Assembly (NCBI RefSeq): GCF_030286555.1
Contig: NZ_JASVWF010000008.1
Coordinates: 124,001-188,000, forward strand
DNA length: 64,000 nucleotides
Direction of reading: 5' to 3'
Source: Actinomycetospora termitidis
Lineage (GTDB): Bacteria > Actinomycetota > Actinomycetes > Mycobacteriales > Pseudonocardiaceae
The position numbers were made by a program, and so were the translations under genes. Positions 8,302 to 16,619 of the stretch are shown piece by piece (the stretch's first letter is position 1; each line of letters begins with the position of its first letter). The notes below the pieces were generated by a model. The model had not been told where the DNA came from. It saw nothing but the letters and a program-made list of their open reading frames with translations, and made no database searches.

Positions 8302-9429
8302 TCACGACCCGACCAGGGCGGCGCCCTCCGCCATCGCCCGCAGCTTCATCTCGGCGACCTGCGCGCCGACGCGGCCGAAGCCGACGAAGGTGCCGAAGCC
8401 GCAGTCGGTGCTCGCGATGACGCGTTCGGGCCCGACGACCGCGGCGTAGCGCTCCAGGCGCTGGGCGATGAGCCGCGGGTGCTCGACGATGTTGTTCAGG
8501 GTGTCGACGACGCCGGGCATCAGGACCTTGTCGTCGGGGATCGCGAGCCCGTCGAGGTCGGCCCACTCGTGCTCGTGCCGGGGGTTGGCGCCCTCGAACG
8601 AGATCATGGTCGGACGGGCGGCGAGCACCGGCGGGAGCAGCTCGGCCAAGGGCGCGTCGAGGTGGTGCGGGCCCTCGTAGTTGCCCCAGCACATGTGCAG
8701 GCGCACCCGGGACGGGTCGATCCCCTCCAGCGCCCGGTCGATGGCGGCCACGTGCCGCTCCGCGAACGCCACCAGCCCCCGTCGTCGTACCTCGTCGCGG
8801 CACCAGAACGCGGTGTGGGCGGCCATCGGGATGTCCGGGCAGTCCAGCTGGAGCAGCAGACCGGCGTCGACGATCGCGCGGTACTCGACGGCCATCGCGT
8901 CGGCCAGGGCGTCGAGATAGCTGTCGTAGTCGGGATAGTGCAGGTTCGGGCTGCCGGTGGCGATGCAGCCCGGGGAGGCGGCCGGGACGAACGCGTCGCG
9001 GTGCCCGGTCTTGTCCAGCGCGAGCCGCAGGGTGTCCAGGTCGCGCTGGACGGCCGCGGCGCCGACGTAGCTCACCGGTCCCTCGCAGTTCGCGGGCATG
9101 ATGTGCGCCCCGGCCTGGCCGCCGTACTGCGCGATCGCCAGCTCGGGCGCGGCCTCGAGGTCGTCGATGCTCCACGACGGGGCCTGCCCGCCGAAGCCCG
9201 CGAGGCGCTCGCGCACGTAGTTGACGAACCCGGGCTTGCCCATCTCGCCGTCCGAGACGACGTCGATGCCCGCGCCGTGCTGCATCGCGACGACGTCGTG
9301 CACGGCATCGGCGACGGCGGCCTCGAGCTCGGCCTCGTCGCCCTTCCCCTCCTGGTGGAGGTACATCAGGCGGGTCAGTTCCCCGGGGCGCGGGAGACTG
9401 CCGACGTGGGTCGTGCGCACGCTGCTCAT
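8302..9429 (-). CDS. MetE-like cobalamin-independent methionine synthase family protein (zinc methyltransferase)
   Basis: The 375-aa protein matches the C-terminal catalytic half of MetE and stand-alone relatives, including epoxyalkane:coenzyme M transferase. It has THVGSLPRP at the N-terminus and all four zinc-ligand positions: His245 and Cys247 (HMC), Glu279 (SFEGANPR) and Cys343 (STDCGFG). Zinc activates a thiol for alkyl transfer. Full-length MetE is about 750 aa and has an N-terminal folate half that is absent here. Gaps to the MBL gene upstream (8 bp) and the methyltransferase downstream (31 bp) indicate one operon, so a catabolic alkyl transfer is more likely than methionine synthesis. 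Confidence 0.85.
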   Translation of the reverse strand: MSSVRTTHVGSLPRPGELTRLMYLHQEGKGDEAELEAAVADAVHDVVAMQHGAGIDVVSDGEMGKPGFVNYVRERLAGFGGQAPSWSIDDLEAAPELAIAQYGGQAGAHIMPANCEGPVSYVGAAAVQRDLDTLRLALDKTGHRDAFVPAASPGCIATGSPNLHYPDYDSYLDALADAMAVEYRAIVDAGLLLQLDCPDIPMAAHTAFWCRDEVRRRGLVAFAERHVAAIDRALEGIDPSRVRLHMCWGNYEGPHHLDAPLAELLPPVLAARPTMISFEGANPRHEHEWADLDGLAIPDDKVLMPGVVDTLNNIVEHPRLIAQRLERYAAVVGPERVIASTDCGFGTFVGFGRVGAQVAEMKLRAMAEGAALVGS

Positions 9430-9437
9430 GGGTGTCC

Positions 9438-10412
9438 TCAGGGAGTCGTGGCGTCGTCGAACGCCGCGGGGCTGAAGCCCTCGAGCGCGGCGATCTTCGT
9501 CAGGACGGTCAACCGGTCCGGGCGCGGGATCGTGGGGTCGAGCTGCTGGTAGACGTTGAGCACGTTCTGGGCGAGGCGGCCGTGCTCGGGCAGGTCGGCG
9601 AACCGCCCGAGGTCGATGGACGCGATGGCCTGGTCGACGTCGAGGCCGTCCTCGAACCGCTTCCGGGCCTGGGCCTCGACCGAGACCAGGTACTCCCGCA
9701 TCGTCGAGACCTCGCTCTTGCCGCTGACCGGACCGTGGCCCGGGACGATCGTCTCGACGTCCATGTCGAGGATCAGGTCCAGGGCTGCGATCCAGCGGTC
9801 GATCGGCCCGGCCCAGGCGATCGGGGTGCCGCCCACGAAGAGCACGTCGCCGGCGTAGAGCAGCCGGGCGTCCGGGACGTGCACGAGCGCGTCGCCCGGG
9901 GTGTGTGCGGGCCCGACCTGGATCAGCCGGACCTCGCGCCCGCCGACGTCGACGCTCTCCTCCCCGGAGAAGGTGCGGTCCGGGCCGGTCGCGGTGATCC
10001 CGTCCAGCTCGAACGGCCCGAAGATGTGCCGGGCGAACTCGCCGAGGGTGCCGTCGAGGTGCTTGACCCGCGCCACCGCGTCGAGGGCCTCCTGGGTCAT
10101 CAGCTCGGCCGCGGCGGCCGAGGCGACGATCTCGACGTCGGGCGCGGCGACCAGCTCGTTGCCGTTGACGTGGTCGGGGTCCGAGTGCGTGTTGACCAGG
10201 GTCCGCAGCGGGTGCTGGTCGAGGACCGGTGAGAGGCCGGCGAGCATCTCCCGGGTCAGGGGCAGGTCGAACAGCGTGTCGACCATGAGCGAGGTGCCGG
10301 ACCCGGTGATCAAGCCGGAGTTGCTCCACCCCCAGCTCCCGTCGGGCTGCAGCCACGCGTGGCAGCCCTGCCCGAGGTCGTGGTGTCCCTTGCGGTAGTC
10401 GAGGGTGCTCAT
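9438..10412 (-). CDS. MBL-fold metallo-hydrolase (HxDxDH variant)
   Basis: This 324-aa metallo-beta-lactamase-fold enzyme has the metal-site loop HSDPDH (His76, Asp78, Asp80, His81), His170 in GPAHTPGD, bridging Asp189 in YAGDV and His226 in PGHGP. The second His of the canonical HxHxDH motif is Asp. That substitution occurs in several MBL subfamilies and alters metal loading. There is no signal peptide. The gene lies 11 bp downstream of the FAH-family gene and 8 bp upstream of the MetE-like gene. A role as a thioester, lactone or ester hydrolase in the same pathway is inferred. Confidence 0.85.
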   Translation of the reverse strand: MSTLDYRKGHHDLGQGCHAWLQPDGSWGWSNSGLITGSGTSLMVDTLFDLPLTREMLAGLSPVLDQHPLRTLVNTHSDPDHVNGNELVAAPDVEIVASAAAAELMTQEALDAVARVKHLDGTLGEFARHIFGPFELDGITATGPDRTFSGEESVDVGGREVRLIQVGPAHTPGDALVHVPDARLLYAGDVLFVGGTPIAWAGPIDRWIAALDLILDMDVETIVPGHGPVSGKSEVSTMREYLVSVEAQARKRFEDGLDVDQAIASIDLGRFADLPEHGRLAQNVLNVYQQLDPTIPRPDRLTVLTKIAALEGFSPAAFDDATTP

Positions 10413-10423
10413 CGGGACCTTCC

Positions 10424-11362
10424 TCAGTAGCCGGTGCGCAGCGGGGTCATGGGTGCGGCCTCCCGCACCGTCTGGCGGGTCTCCCCCAGCACCTCGGACG
10501 ACAGGGAGACGACGTCGCCGGGCGCGAGCCAGCCCGTGAACGCGAAGGGGTCCGGGGTGTCGACGTGCTCGAGGAGGCAGCCTCCGGGGACGGTGCCCGA
10601 GCCGATGACGTCGCCGGGGCGCAGGTCGGTGCCGCGGGACATGTAGGCGAGCTGCTCGCCCCAGGTCCAGTCCATGCCGGCCAGCGAGCCCTTCGCGATC
10701 TCTCGTCCGTTGACCGTCGCCGCGACCTCGAACGCGTACCCATCCGGCCCGCGGTAGGCCTCGAGCTCGTCGACCGTGACCAGCGCCGGGCCGAGGGTGA
10801 TCGCCATGTCCTTCGCCTTGCCCATGCCGATGCCCTGGGCCATGTCCCGCATCTGGTGGTCGCGCGCGGTCCAGTCGTTGAAGAACGTGAACCCGACGAT
10901 GTGGTCGGCTGCCGTGTCCGGGTGCAGGTCGCGTCCGGGGCGTCCGACGACGGCGCCGACCTCCAGCTCGAGGTCGAACATGCGCGAGCCGGGCGCGATC
11001 GCGACGTCGTCGTGCGGCCCGACGACCGCGGCGGGGTTGCCGAAGTAGAACGCCGGCGCCTGCGACCACGCCGGGTGCAGCTCCGGCGGGCGCCCGAGGG
11101 CGCGGTAGCAGCCCCGCAGGTGGTCGAGGAAGGACAACCCGTCGCGGATCGACGGCGGGCGCGGGATCGGGGCGAGGAGCCGGACCTCGTCCGGGGCCCG
11201 GACCTCCTCCGGCTCCCGCCGCGCAGTCGCCGCGGCGTCGTCGAGGGCCCCGTCCTCCAGCAGCGACAGCACCGTGGTTCCGGGCGGGAGGCCGCGGATC
11301 CCGTCGTCGGTCAGCAGCCCGGCGCGCGGCCCGGACTCGGCCTCGTACGTCACCCACTTCAC
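10424..11362 (-). CDS. Fumarylacetoacetate hydrolase (FAH) family protein
   Basis: This 312-aa protein has the FAH catalytic fold motifs FDLELEVGAVVG (metal-binding Glu pair), FTFFNDWTARD and GSGTVPGGCL. The family cleaves C-C bonds of acylpyruvates or hydrates 2-hydroxy-dienoates in aromatic degradation and uses Mg2+ or Ca2+. GTG at 11362 was chosen because GGAGG lies 6 nt upstream; upstream in-frame codons have no such site. It heads a four-gene operon (FAH, MBL, MetE-like, carboxyl methyltransferase) divergent from a TetR regulator. The substrate cannot be told from sequence. Confidence 0.85.
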   Translation of the reverse strand: MKWVTYEAESGPRAGLLTDDGIRGLPPGTTVLSLLEDGALDDAAATARREPEEVRAPDEVRLLAPIPRPPSIRDGLSFLDHLRGCYRALGRPPELHPAWSQAPAFYFGNPAAVVGPHDDVAIAPGSRMFDLELEVGAVVGRPGRDLHPDTAADHIVGFTFFNDWTARDHQMRDMAQGIGMGKAKDMAITLGPALVTVDELEAYRGPDGYAFEVAATVNGREIAKGSLAGMDWTWGEQLAYMSRGTDLRPGDVIGSGTVPGGCLLEHVDTPDPFAFTGWLAPGDVVSLSSEVLGETRQTVREAAPMTPLRTGY

Positions 11363-11389
11363 GGCGGCCTCCACGCTGAATCCGCACCC

Positions 11390-11455
11390 GAGTACAGCTT
11401 CGAGAAGGAAGCTACGGCGAGGTGTGACCCGAATCAAGACTGGAGTACGGCTTCG
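11390..11455. promoter_or_regulatory. Divergent control region with direct and inverted repeats
   Basis: Two 13-bp direct repeats, GAGTACAGCTTCG (11390-11402) and GAGTACGGCTTCG (11443-11455), differ at one base and are 53 bp apart. The first overlaps a perfect inverted repeat AGCTTC-N6-GAAGCT (11396-11413). The region lies between the FAH operon start and the TetR gene. It is a plausible binding region for that TetR protein, although no full symmetric site spans both repeats. Confidence 0.5.
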
Positions 11456-11478
11456 TCACCTGTGCTTCACTGCTCGTG

Positions 11479-12117
11479 ATGGACCCGCGAGCAGCGACGG
11501 CGGGCGTGGTCGACCTCCCGGCGGTCAGCACCCGGACCCGCAAACGCCATGAGCGCCGGGACCGCGTCTACGCGGCCGCCATCGCCCTGTTCGTGGAACG
11601 GGGCTTCGACGAGACGTCGATGGACGACATCGCGGCCCGTGCCGGTCTGGCCCGCACGACGGTGTTCAACCACTTCTCCCGCAAGGCGCTGTTCCTCGAG
11701 GAGTGGGCCCGCCGCCGTCGGGAACGGGCCGCCCGCGCCCTGGAGGACGCCGCGCCGTCGACCCGTCCGCTGCGCGAGGTCCTCGGGAGCTACTTCTCCG
11801 GCCTCGCGGCGGTCAACGCCGGGACGCGGATCGAGACGACGGCGTTGATGTCGCTCTCGCTCAAGGCCAACGACGTGTTCCGCGGCCACACCCTGGGCCA
11901 CGACCTTGCGGAACTGATCACCGCGAGCGGCGAGCCGCTGCGCCCGGGCACCGACGCCGCCCAGGTCGGGCGACTGCTGGCGCTGGGCTACTACTCCGCG
12001 GTCGTGCGCTGGATCGAGGTCGAGCCGGCCCCGTTCGACCTCGACCGGGAGCTCGCCGCGGTGCTGGACACCGTGCTCGTCGGTGCGCTCGCCGGACCGA
12101 GCCCGGTGCCGAGGTAG
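11479..12117 (+). CDS. TetR family transcriptional regulator
   Basis: This 212-aa regulator has the helix-turn-helix at about residues 22-68 (ALFVERGFDETSMDDIAARA then GLARTTVFNHFSRKALFL), typical of TetR. ATG 11479 is preceded immediately by an in-frame GTG at 11476 and either may be used. Divergent transcription from the FAH/MBL/MetE-like/SABATH operon, with repeats between, makes it the likely local repressor. Its 3' end lies 3 bp from the end of the convergent second TetR gene. Confidence 0.9.
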   Translation: MDPRAATAGVVDLPAVSTRTRKRHERRDRVYAAAIALFVERGFDETSMDDIAARAGLARTTVFNHFSRKALFLEEWARRRRERAARALEDAAPSTRPLREVLGSYFSGLAAVNAGTRIETTALMSLSLKANDVFRGHTLGHDLAELITASGEPLRPGTDAAQVGRLLALGYYSAVVRWIEVEPAPFDLDRELAAVLDTVLVGALAGPSPVPR

Positions 12118-12120
12118 CGG

Positions 12121-12663
12121 TCAGCGCAGCAGCGCGGGGTGGGCGATCTCGTCGAATAGGCGGTCCGCCCGAGACGCGAGGACCGGCTGGTCACCGAGCC
12201 ACGCCAGGGCCGCGATGAGCGCGAAGAGGTCCGTGCCGTCCATCCCGGCCCGCGCCACGCCGGCCTCCTGGGCGCGGGCGAGCAGGCGGGCACCCGAGGA
12301 TCGCAGCGCCACGCACGAGGCGTGCAGGGCGGAGTCGGGCTCCTCGATCGCCGACACCATCACCTCGGTGACGCCCCGGTAGGTCGTGGTGAATCGGACG
12401 CAGTCCCGCACCCACGTCAGCAGCGCCTCACCCGGCTCCGCCGACTCCAGCTCGGCCGCCTGCGCGGTCATCTCGTCGAAGCTGCTCCGCAGCAGCGCCT
12501 CGAGCAGCGCCTCGCGGGTCGGGAAGTGCCGGTACAGGGTCCCCAGGCCGACCTCGGCGCGGCGGGCGACGTCGCGCAGCGACGCCTCGGCACCCTGCTC
12601 GGCCACCACGACCCCCGCGACGGCGACCAGGTGCTCGTAGTTCTTCCGCGCATCCGCCCGCAT
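12121..12663 (-). CDS. TetR family transcriptional regulator
   Basis: This 180-aa regulator begins MRADARKNYEHLVAVA, a common start of this TetR subgroup. Its helix-turn-helix reads ASLRDVARRAEVGLGTLYRH followed by FPTREALLEALL. ATG 12663 removes an unlikely N-terminal extension. It is divergent from a quinone-reductase-like dehydrogenase gene. The 96-bp gap contains a 26-bp near-palindrome, so this protein probably represses both itself and the dehydrogenase in response to an electrophile or similar compound (inference). Confidence 0.9.
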   Translation of the reverse strand: MRADARKNYEHLVAVAGVVVAEQGAEASLRDVARRAEVGLGTLYRHFPTREALLEALLRSSFDEMTAQAAELESAEPGEALLTWVRDCVRFTTTYRGVTEVMVSAIEEPDSALHASCVALRSSGARLLARAQEAGVARAGMDGTDLFALIAALAWLGDQPVLASRADRLFDEIAHPALLR

Positions 12664-12674
12664 AGCTCTCCACG

Positions 12675-12713
12675 TTGACAACCGGGTCACCGCTCCGCTT
12701 AAGTGGGGCGGTG
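12675..12713. promoter_or_regulatory. Promoter -35-like box plus 26-bp operator-like palindrome
   Basis: TTGACA at 12675-12680 is a consensus -35 hexamer in the direction of the dehydrogenase gene. A 26-bp near-perfect palindrome follows at 12688-12713, with outer arms CACCGC and GCGGTG and central CTTAAG (12698-12703). The two mismatched positions in each arm are G/T pairs. It would cover the expected -10 region, so a bound TetR dimer would block transcription. The octamer CTCCGCTT occurs in the left arm and again at 12714-12721. Confidence 0.7.
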
Positions 12714-12759
12714 CTCCGCTTCACGGTAGCGCACCACGACGAACAGCGAGGAGGACGCG

Positions 12760-13800
12760 ATGGCGCCGACGATGCGAGCGGTCCGGTTGTCCGAGTTCGG
12801 GGGCCCTGAGGTCCTGCACACCGACCGGGTGCCGGTGCCGTCGGCCGGCCGCGGGGAGGTGCTCGTGGCGGTGCACGCGGTCGGGCTCAACCCGCCGGAC
12901 TGGTACCTGCGCGAGGGGATGCCGGACGTCCCCGCCGATCTCCGTCCCCCGATGGACCTGCCGCTGATCCCCGGGACGGACGTCTCCGGCGTGGTCACGG
13001 CCCTGGGCGAGGGGGTCACCGATCTCGCCGTCGGTGACGAGGTCTTCGGGATGCTGCGCTTCCCCGAGCCGATGAACGCCGACGCCTACGCGGAGTACGT
13101 CGTCGCGCCCGTCGAGGACCTCGCCCGCAAGCCCGCGTCGCTCGACCACGCGCACGCGGCCGCACTGCCGATGGCGGGGCTGACCGCCTGGCAGTTCCTG
13201 ATCGACCTCGGTCACGACCACCCCTCCCCCTTCCAGGACGCCGCGCACCGGCCCGTCCCCCTGGGACCCGGCACCACCGTGCTGGTCAACGGCGCCGCGG
13301 GCGGGGTCGGGCACCTCGCCGTCCAGCTCGCGGTGTGGCAGGGCGCCCACGTGACCGCGGTCGCCTCGGGGCGCCACCGGAGGTTCCTGCTCGACCTCGG
13401 CGCCCAGGAGGTCATCGACTACACCGAGCAGCGGCCCGAGGAGGCCGTCGGCGAGGTCGACCTCGTCCTCGACGTCGTCGGGGGCCCGGAGAGCCGCCGC
13501 TTCCTGCCCGCGGTCCGGCGGGGCGGCTCGATCTTCCCGGTCTACCTCGCGCGGTACGACACCGACGAGGTCGCGGCCCGCGGGATCACCGCGACCGCCA
13601 CCCAGGTCCGCGCGAACGGCGCGCAGCTGGCGCAGCTCGCCGGCCTGGTGGACGCCGGGACGGTGCGCCCGGCGATCGACGCCTCCTTCGAGCTCGCCGA
13701 CGCCGCCGAGGCCCACGCACGGGCGGCGCAGGGCCACATCCAGGGCAAGATCGTGCTCACCGTCGCGGACGGGACCTCGACGTCGTCCCCTTCGACCTGA
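12760..13800 (+). CDS. NADP-dependent quinone oxidoreductase-like MDR dehydrogenase
   Basis: The 346-aa protein is a zinc-free medium-chain dehydrogenase. It has the N-terminal MRAVRLSEFGGPEVL, the GroES-like segment ending PGTDVSGVV, and the cofactor-binding VNGAAGGVGHLAVQLA (about 173-188). The catalytic zinc Cys/His of alcohol dehydrogenases are absent. Members reduce quinones, enones or other electrophiles with NADPH. GAGGAGG lies 6 nt before ATG 12760. The position opposite a TetR gene across a palindrome suggests inducible detoxification. The last 44 bp overlap the convergent DUF3995-like gene. Confidence 0.88.
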   Translation: MAPTMRAVRLSEFGGPEVLHTDRVPVPSAGRGEVLVAVHAVGLNPPDWYLREGMPDVPADLRPPMDLPLIPGTDVSGVVTALGEGVTDLAVGDEVFGMLRFPEPMNADAYAEYVVAPVEDLARKPASLDHAHAAALPMAGLTAWQFLIDLGHDHPSPFQDAAHRPVPLGPGTTVLVNGAAGGVGHLAVQLAVWQGAHVTAVASGRHRRFLLDLGAQEVIDYTEQRPEEAVGEVDLVLDVVGGPESRRFLPAVRRGGSIFPVYLARYDTDEVAARGITATATQVRANGAQLAQLAGLVDAGTVRPAIDASFELADAAEAHARAAQGHIQGKIVLTVADGTSTSSPST

Positions 13801-14278
13801 TGCTCCCCCTCGACCGCCGGATCGCCCGCGCGAGCCCGGCGCAGGCCACGCCGCCGAGGACGAACCACGGTTCGATGGCCACGAGCACGGGCGGGGACGT
13901 GATACCGGAGCCGAGGAGATCGATCACGAGGCCGGTCAGACCGACCAGCCCGCGGAGGACGAGCAGCACCGCGACGCCCAGGAGCACGCGCGGCCACCAC
14001 CTCGGGGCGAGGTGTCGACCGGCTGGTCCGAGGGCCGTCGCGAGCCCGACGACCACGCCGGCCAGGGCGAGCACGGCCGTCACCGCGTTGTAGGTCGCGA
14101 ACCAGCCCGTCGACAGGGCCGCGTCGGCGGCGGCCGTCTCCCCTCCGAGACCGGCTCGGCTCCCGAGCGCCCAGGCGACATGCGGCACGGCGAACACGAG
14201 GCACCACACCGCGAGCGCCACACCCCACGCCCGCACGTCCACGGGCCGGCGTTCTCGACGGCGCTGCTGCACGGCCAC
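13757..14278 (-). CDS. DUF3995-like membrane protein
   Basis: This protein of about 173 aa has four hydrophobic helices. The first segment, VWCLVFAVPHVAWALGS, fits the DUF3995 pattern of small actinobacterial membrane proteins. GTG 14278 is preferred over ATG 14284 because GGAGGAGG directly abuts the ATG and would sit about 6 nt before the GTG. The C-terminal tail is basic and overlaps the end of the convergent dehydrogenase gene by 44 bp. Function is unknown; no partner is evident. Confidence 0.65.
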   Translation of the reverse strand: MAVQQRRRERRPVDVRAWGVALAVWCLVFAVPHVAWALGSRAGLGGETAAADAALSTGWFATYNAVTAVLALAGVVVGLATALGPAGRHLAPRWWPRVLLGVAVLLVLRGLVGLTGLVIDLLGSGITSPPVLVAIEPWFVLGGVACAGLARAIRRSRGSIRSKGTTSRSRPRR

Positions 14279-14319
14279 GAGCATCCTCCTCCGGCCCGCG
14301 AGGACGTCACCTCCGGACG

Positions 14320-14844
14320 TCAGGCGCTCGACCGGTACCGGGCCCGCGCGGCGCGCACGAGGTCCCGGGCCGGACCGCTCGCGTGGTCCACGTTGAGGGG
14401 CGGACGCAGGAGCCGGATGACCTCCGCCTCGACCGCCCCCGGCTCCGGGTGCGTGCACCACGTGACGCGGAGGTGTTCGGTCATCCACGCGGACAGCCGC
14501 ACCTCGTCCTCGTCGACGAGGACCACCCGGTCCGTCCGACGGGTGCGGAACCCGTGCTCGTCGAGCAGCAGGCCCGCCAGCGTGCGACGCAGGGTCGACG
14601 TGCCACTCCGGCGCATGTGGTTGCCGTGCAGTCGCGACCGCAGGTTCGTCGCCAGGCCGACGTAGAGCAGCCGGAGGTCCGGCTCGGACGCATGGGCTGC
14701 TCCGTCGAATCCGGACAGCACCGAGGGAGAGGCCCACCACGCGTACAGACCGGGCCCGCGCGGCACCTGCTCGGCGAGCACGCCCGGCGTCACGGGGGTG
14801 TTCCCCAGAAGCGTCTCGGCCACGGGCGAAGGTGGATCGGCCAC
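14320..14844 (-). CDS. GIY-YIG nuclease family protein
   Basis: This protein of about 174 aa has the GIY-YIG core as GPGLYAWWA and LLYVGLATNLRSRLHGNHMR, followed by a conserved STLRRTLAGLL helix. The two strand motifs with the YVG tripeptide and following Arg are the catalytic-fold hallmarks. Stand-alone GIY-YIG proteins of this type are common in actinobacteria and poorly characterised; DNA cleavage is inferred from the fold only. The GTG start at 14844 is uncertain because the ribosome site is weak. It lies 35 bp downstream of the MHS transporter on the same strand. Confidence 0.75.
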   Translation of the reverse strand: MADPPSPVAETLLGNTPVTPGVLAEQVPRGPGLYAWWASPSVLSGFDGAAHASEPDLRLLYVGLATNLRSRLHGNHMRRSGTSTLRRTLAGLLLDEHGFRTRRTDRVVLVDEDEVRLSAWMTEHLRVTWCTHPEPGAVEAEVIRLLRPPLNVDHASGPARDLVRAARARYRSSA

Positions 14845-14879
14845 CCCGGCAGCCTGCCCTACCGGTCGTCCCGCCTCCG

Positions 14880-16214
14880 TCAGCGTGCCACGGCCACCGG
14901 CGTGCTCGGCTGCTTCAGCGACTCCCGGTACGGGTCGGGCGACAGGAACGCCGTCACGATCGTGATCAGCACCATCGCGGACATGTAGACCGCGATCCAG
15001 TCGAAGCCGCCGGTCGCGTCGAGCAGGGCGGTCGCGATCACCGGCGCCAGCCCGCCGGCGAACACGCTCGCGCCCTGCGCGCCGATGGAGGCCCCGCTGT
15101 ACCGGACCTCGGGCTCGAACAGCTCCGAGAAGTAGGCGGGCTGCGGGGCGTAGACCGCGGAGTTCCCGACGTTCACCGCGATCACCGTCGCGAGCACGAT
15201 CAGCGGGAGGGAGCGCGTGTCCAGCGCCCAGAAGTACGGCCAGCTCATCGCGAGCAGCACGAACGAGCCCCACAGCACGACCCGGCGTCGTCCGAAGCGG
15301 TCGGCGGCCCAGCCGTAGAACGGGATCGTCGCGAGCCCGATCGCGGAGGACACGATGACCGCGATCAGCAGGTCGCCGCGCGCCATCCCCAGCACGACGG
15401 TGCCGTAGGTCAGGACGAAGGTGGTGTGGATGTAGAACGTGCTGTTCTCCGCGAAGCGCAGGCCGGCGGCCCGCAGCACGTTCAACGGTTGCCGGCGCAA
15501 CACCGCGAGCACCGGCTGGCGCTCGATGCGCCCCTCCTGCTTCGCCGCCTCGAACACCGGCGACTCGGCGACCCTGAGCCGGATGACGATGCCGACGACC
15601 ACCAGCACGATCGAGGCCAGGAACGGGACCCGCCAGCCCCAGGAGATGAAGGCGGACTCGGGCACGAGGGCCGACATCGCGAGCAGCGACACGTTCGCGA
15701 CCAGCATCCCCGCCGGCACCCCGATCTGCGGGAAGCTGCCGAAGAAGCCACGCCGGTGCGGCGGCGCGTACTCGACCGCCATGACCGCGGCCGCACCCCA
15801 CTCCCCACCGAGCCCGATGCCCTGGACGATCCGCAGCACCACCAGCAGGATCGGGGCCGCGAGGCCGATGGCCTCGTAGGTGGGCAGCAGACCGACGAGG
15901 AACGTGCCGCCGCCCATCATCAGCACCGACAGCACCAGCATCGACTTGCGGCCGATCCGGTCGCCGAAGTGCGCGAAGATCACCCCGCCGAAGGGGCGGG
16001 CGACGAAGCCGACCCCGAACGTCGAGAGTGCGAGCAACGTCCCCGTGAGCGGGTTCGCCGTCGGGAAGAAGACCTTGTTGAACACGAGGGCGGCGGCCGC
16101 GCCGTAGACGAAGAAGTCGAACCACTCGATCGACGTGCCGATCAGCGTCGCTGCGGCGACGCGGCGCGTCTCCCGGGCCGTCGGTGCGGGTGGAGAGCTC
16201 GGGGCAGGGTGCAT
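14880..16214 (-). CDS. MFS transporter, metabolite:H+ symporter (MHS) family
   Basis: The 444-aa protein has 12 predicted helices and MHS family signatures: IGTSIEWFDFFVYG near the first helix, GFVARPFGGVIFAHFGDRIGR in the loop after helix 2-3, and RIVQGIGLGGEWGAAAVMAVEY. Relatives import shikimate, proline/betaine, alpha-ketoglutarate or citrate by proton symport. ATG 16214 puts a 20-residue cytoplasmic tail before the first helix. No catabolic gene is directly coupled to it, so the substrate is open. Confidence 0.9.
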   Translation of the reverse strand: MHPAPSSPPAPTARETRRVAAATLIGTSIEWFDFFVYGAAAALVFNKVFFPTANPLTGTLLALSTFGVGFVARPFGGVIFAHFGDRIGRKSMLVLSVLMMGGGTFLVGLLPTYEAIGLAAPILLVVLRIVQGIGLGGEWGAAAVMAVEYAPPHRRGFFGSFPQIGVPAGMLVANVSLLAMSALVPESAFISWGWRVPFLASIVLVVVGIVIRLRVAESPVFEAAKQEGRIERQPVLAVLRRQPLNVLRAAGLRFAENSTFYIHTTFVLTYGTVVLGMARGDLLIAVIVSSAIGLATIPFYGWAADRFGRRRVVLWGSFVLLAMSWPYFWALDTRSLPLIVLATVIAVNVGNSAVYAPQPAYFSELFEPEVRYSGASIGAQGASVFAGGLAPVIATALLDATGGFDWIAVYMSAMVLITIVTAFLSPDPYRESLKQPSTPVAVAR

Positions 16215-16319
16215 CGACGAACTCCTGACCGGTGGCGACTCGGCGTGATGTGACGCGCACCATAGGCAAGGGTCGCCCGAGATCGCCAGATTCGTCCCGT
16301 TGAGCGAGAGGTGGGCCGC

Positions 16320-16472
16320 TCAGCCCCCGGTCCGGCCCGTTCCCTTCCTGCGCTCGTCCCTCCCGTTCTCCACCGCGCCCCACGCGAGGACGGCGGCGAC
16401 CGGCGCGAGGACCAGCGTGGCGAACCGGACGACCGGTCCGAGCGCTCTCCGGGCGAGACCGAGGATGATCAT
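16320..16472 (-). CDS. Small single-helix membrane protein
   Basis: A 50-codon frame with AGGAG 8 nt before ATG 16472 encodes one hydrophobic helix (about residues 12-32, VVRFATLVLAPVAAVLAW) and a basic, polar tail ending in GRTGG. The clear ribosome site and the amphipathic start (MIILGLARRALGP) support a real gene, but no family is recognised. It stands alone, 105 bp upstream of the MHS transporter start on the same strand and divergent from malate synthase G. Confidence 0.5.
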   Translation of the reverse strand: MIILGLARRALGPVVRFATLVLAPVAAVLAWGAVENGRDERRKGTGRTGG

Positions 16473-16619
16473 GGCGGGCTCCTGGGATCGGTAGGGTTCG
16501 GGAAGATACCCGGTCCGCGACGTCGGCGCGCCGATCGTGCCCGTGCACGTCAGGATCGGACGGGGTACGACCCTCCCCGGCCCGTACAGGGTCCCCGAGG
16601 CGAGAGAGGCGGTCCGTCA

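Noticed and set aside
8302-9429. Complete methionine synthase MetE
   Set aside because: The protein is only half length and lacks the N-terminal folate-binding half.
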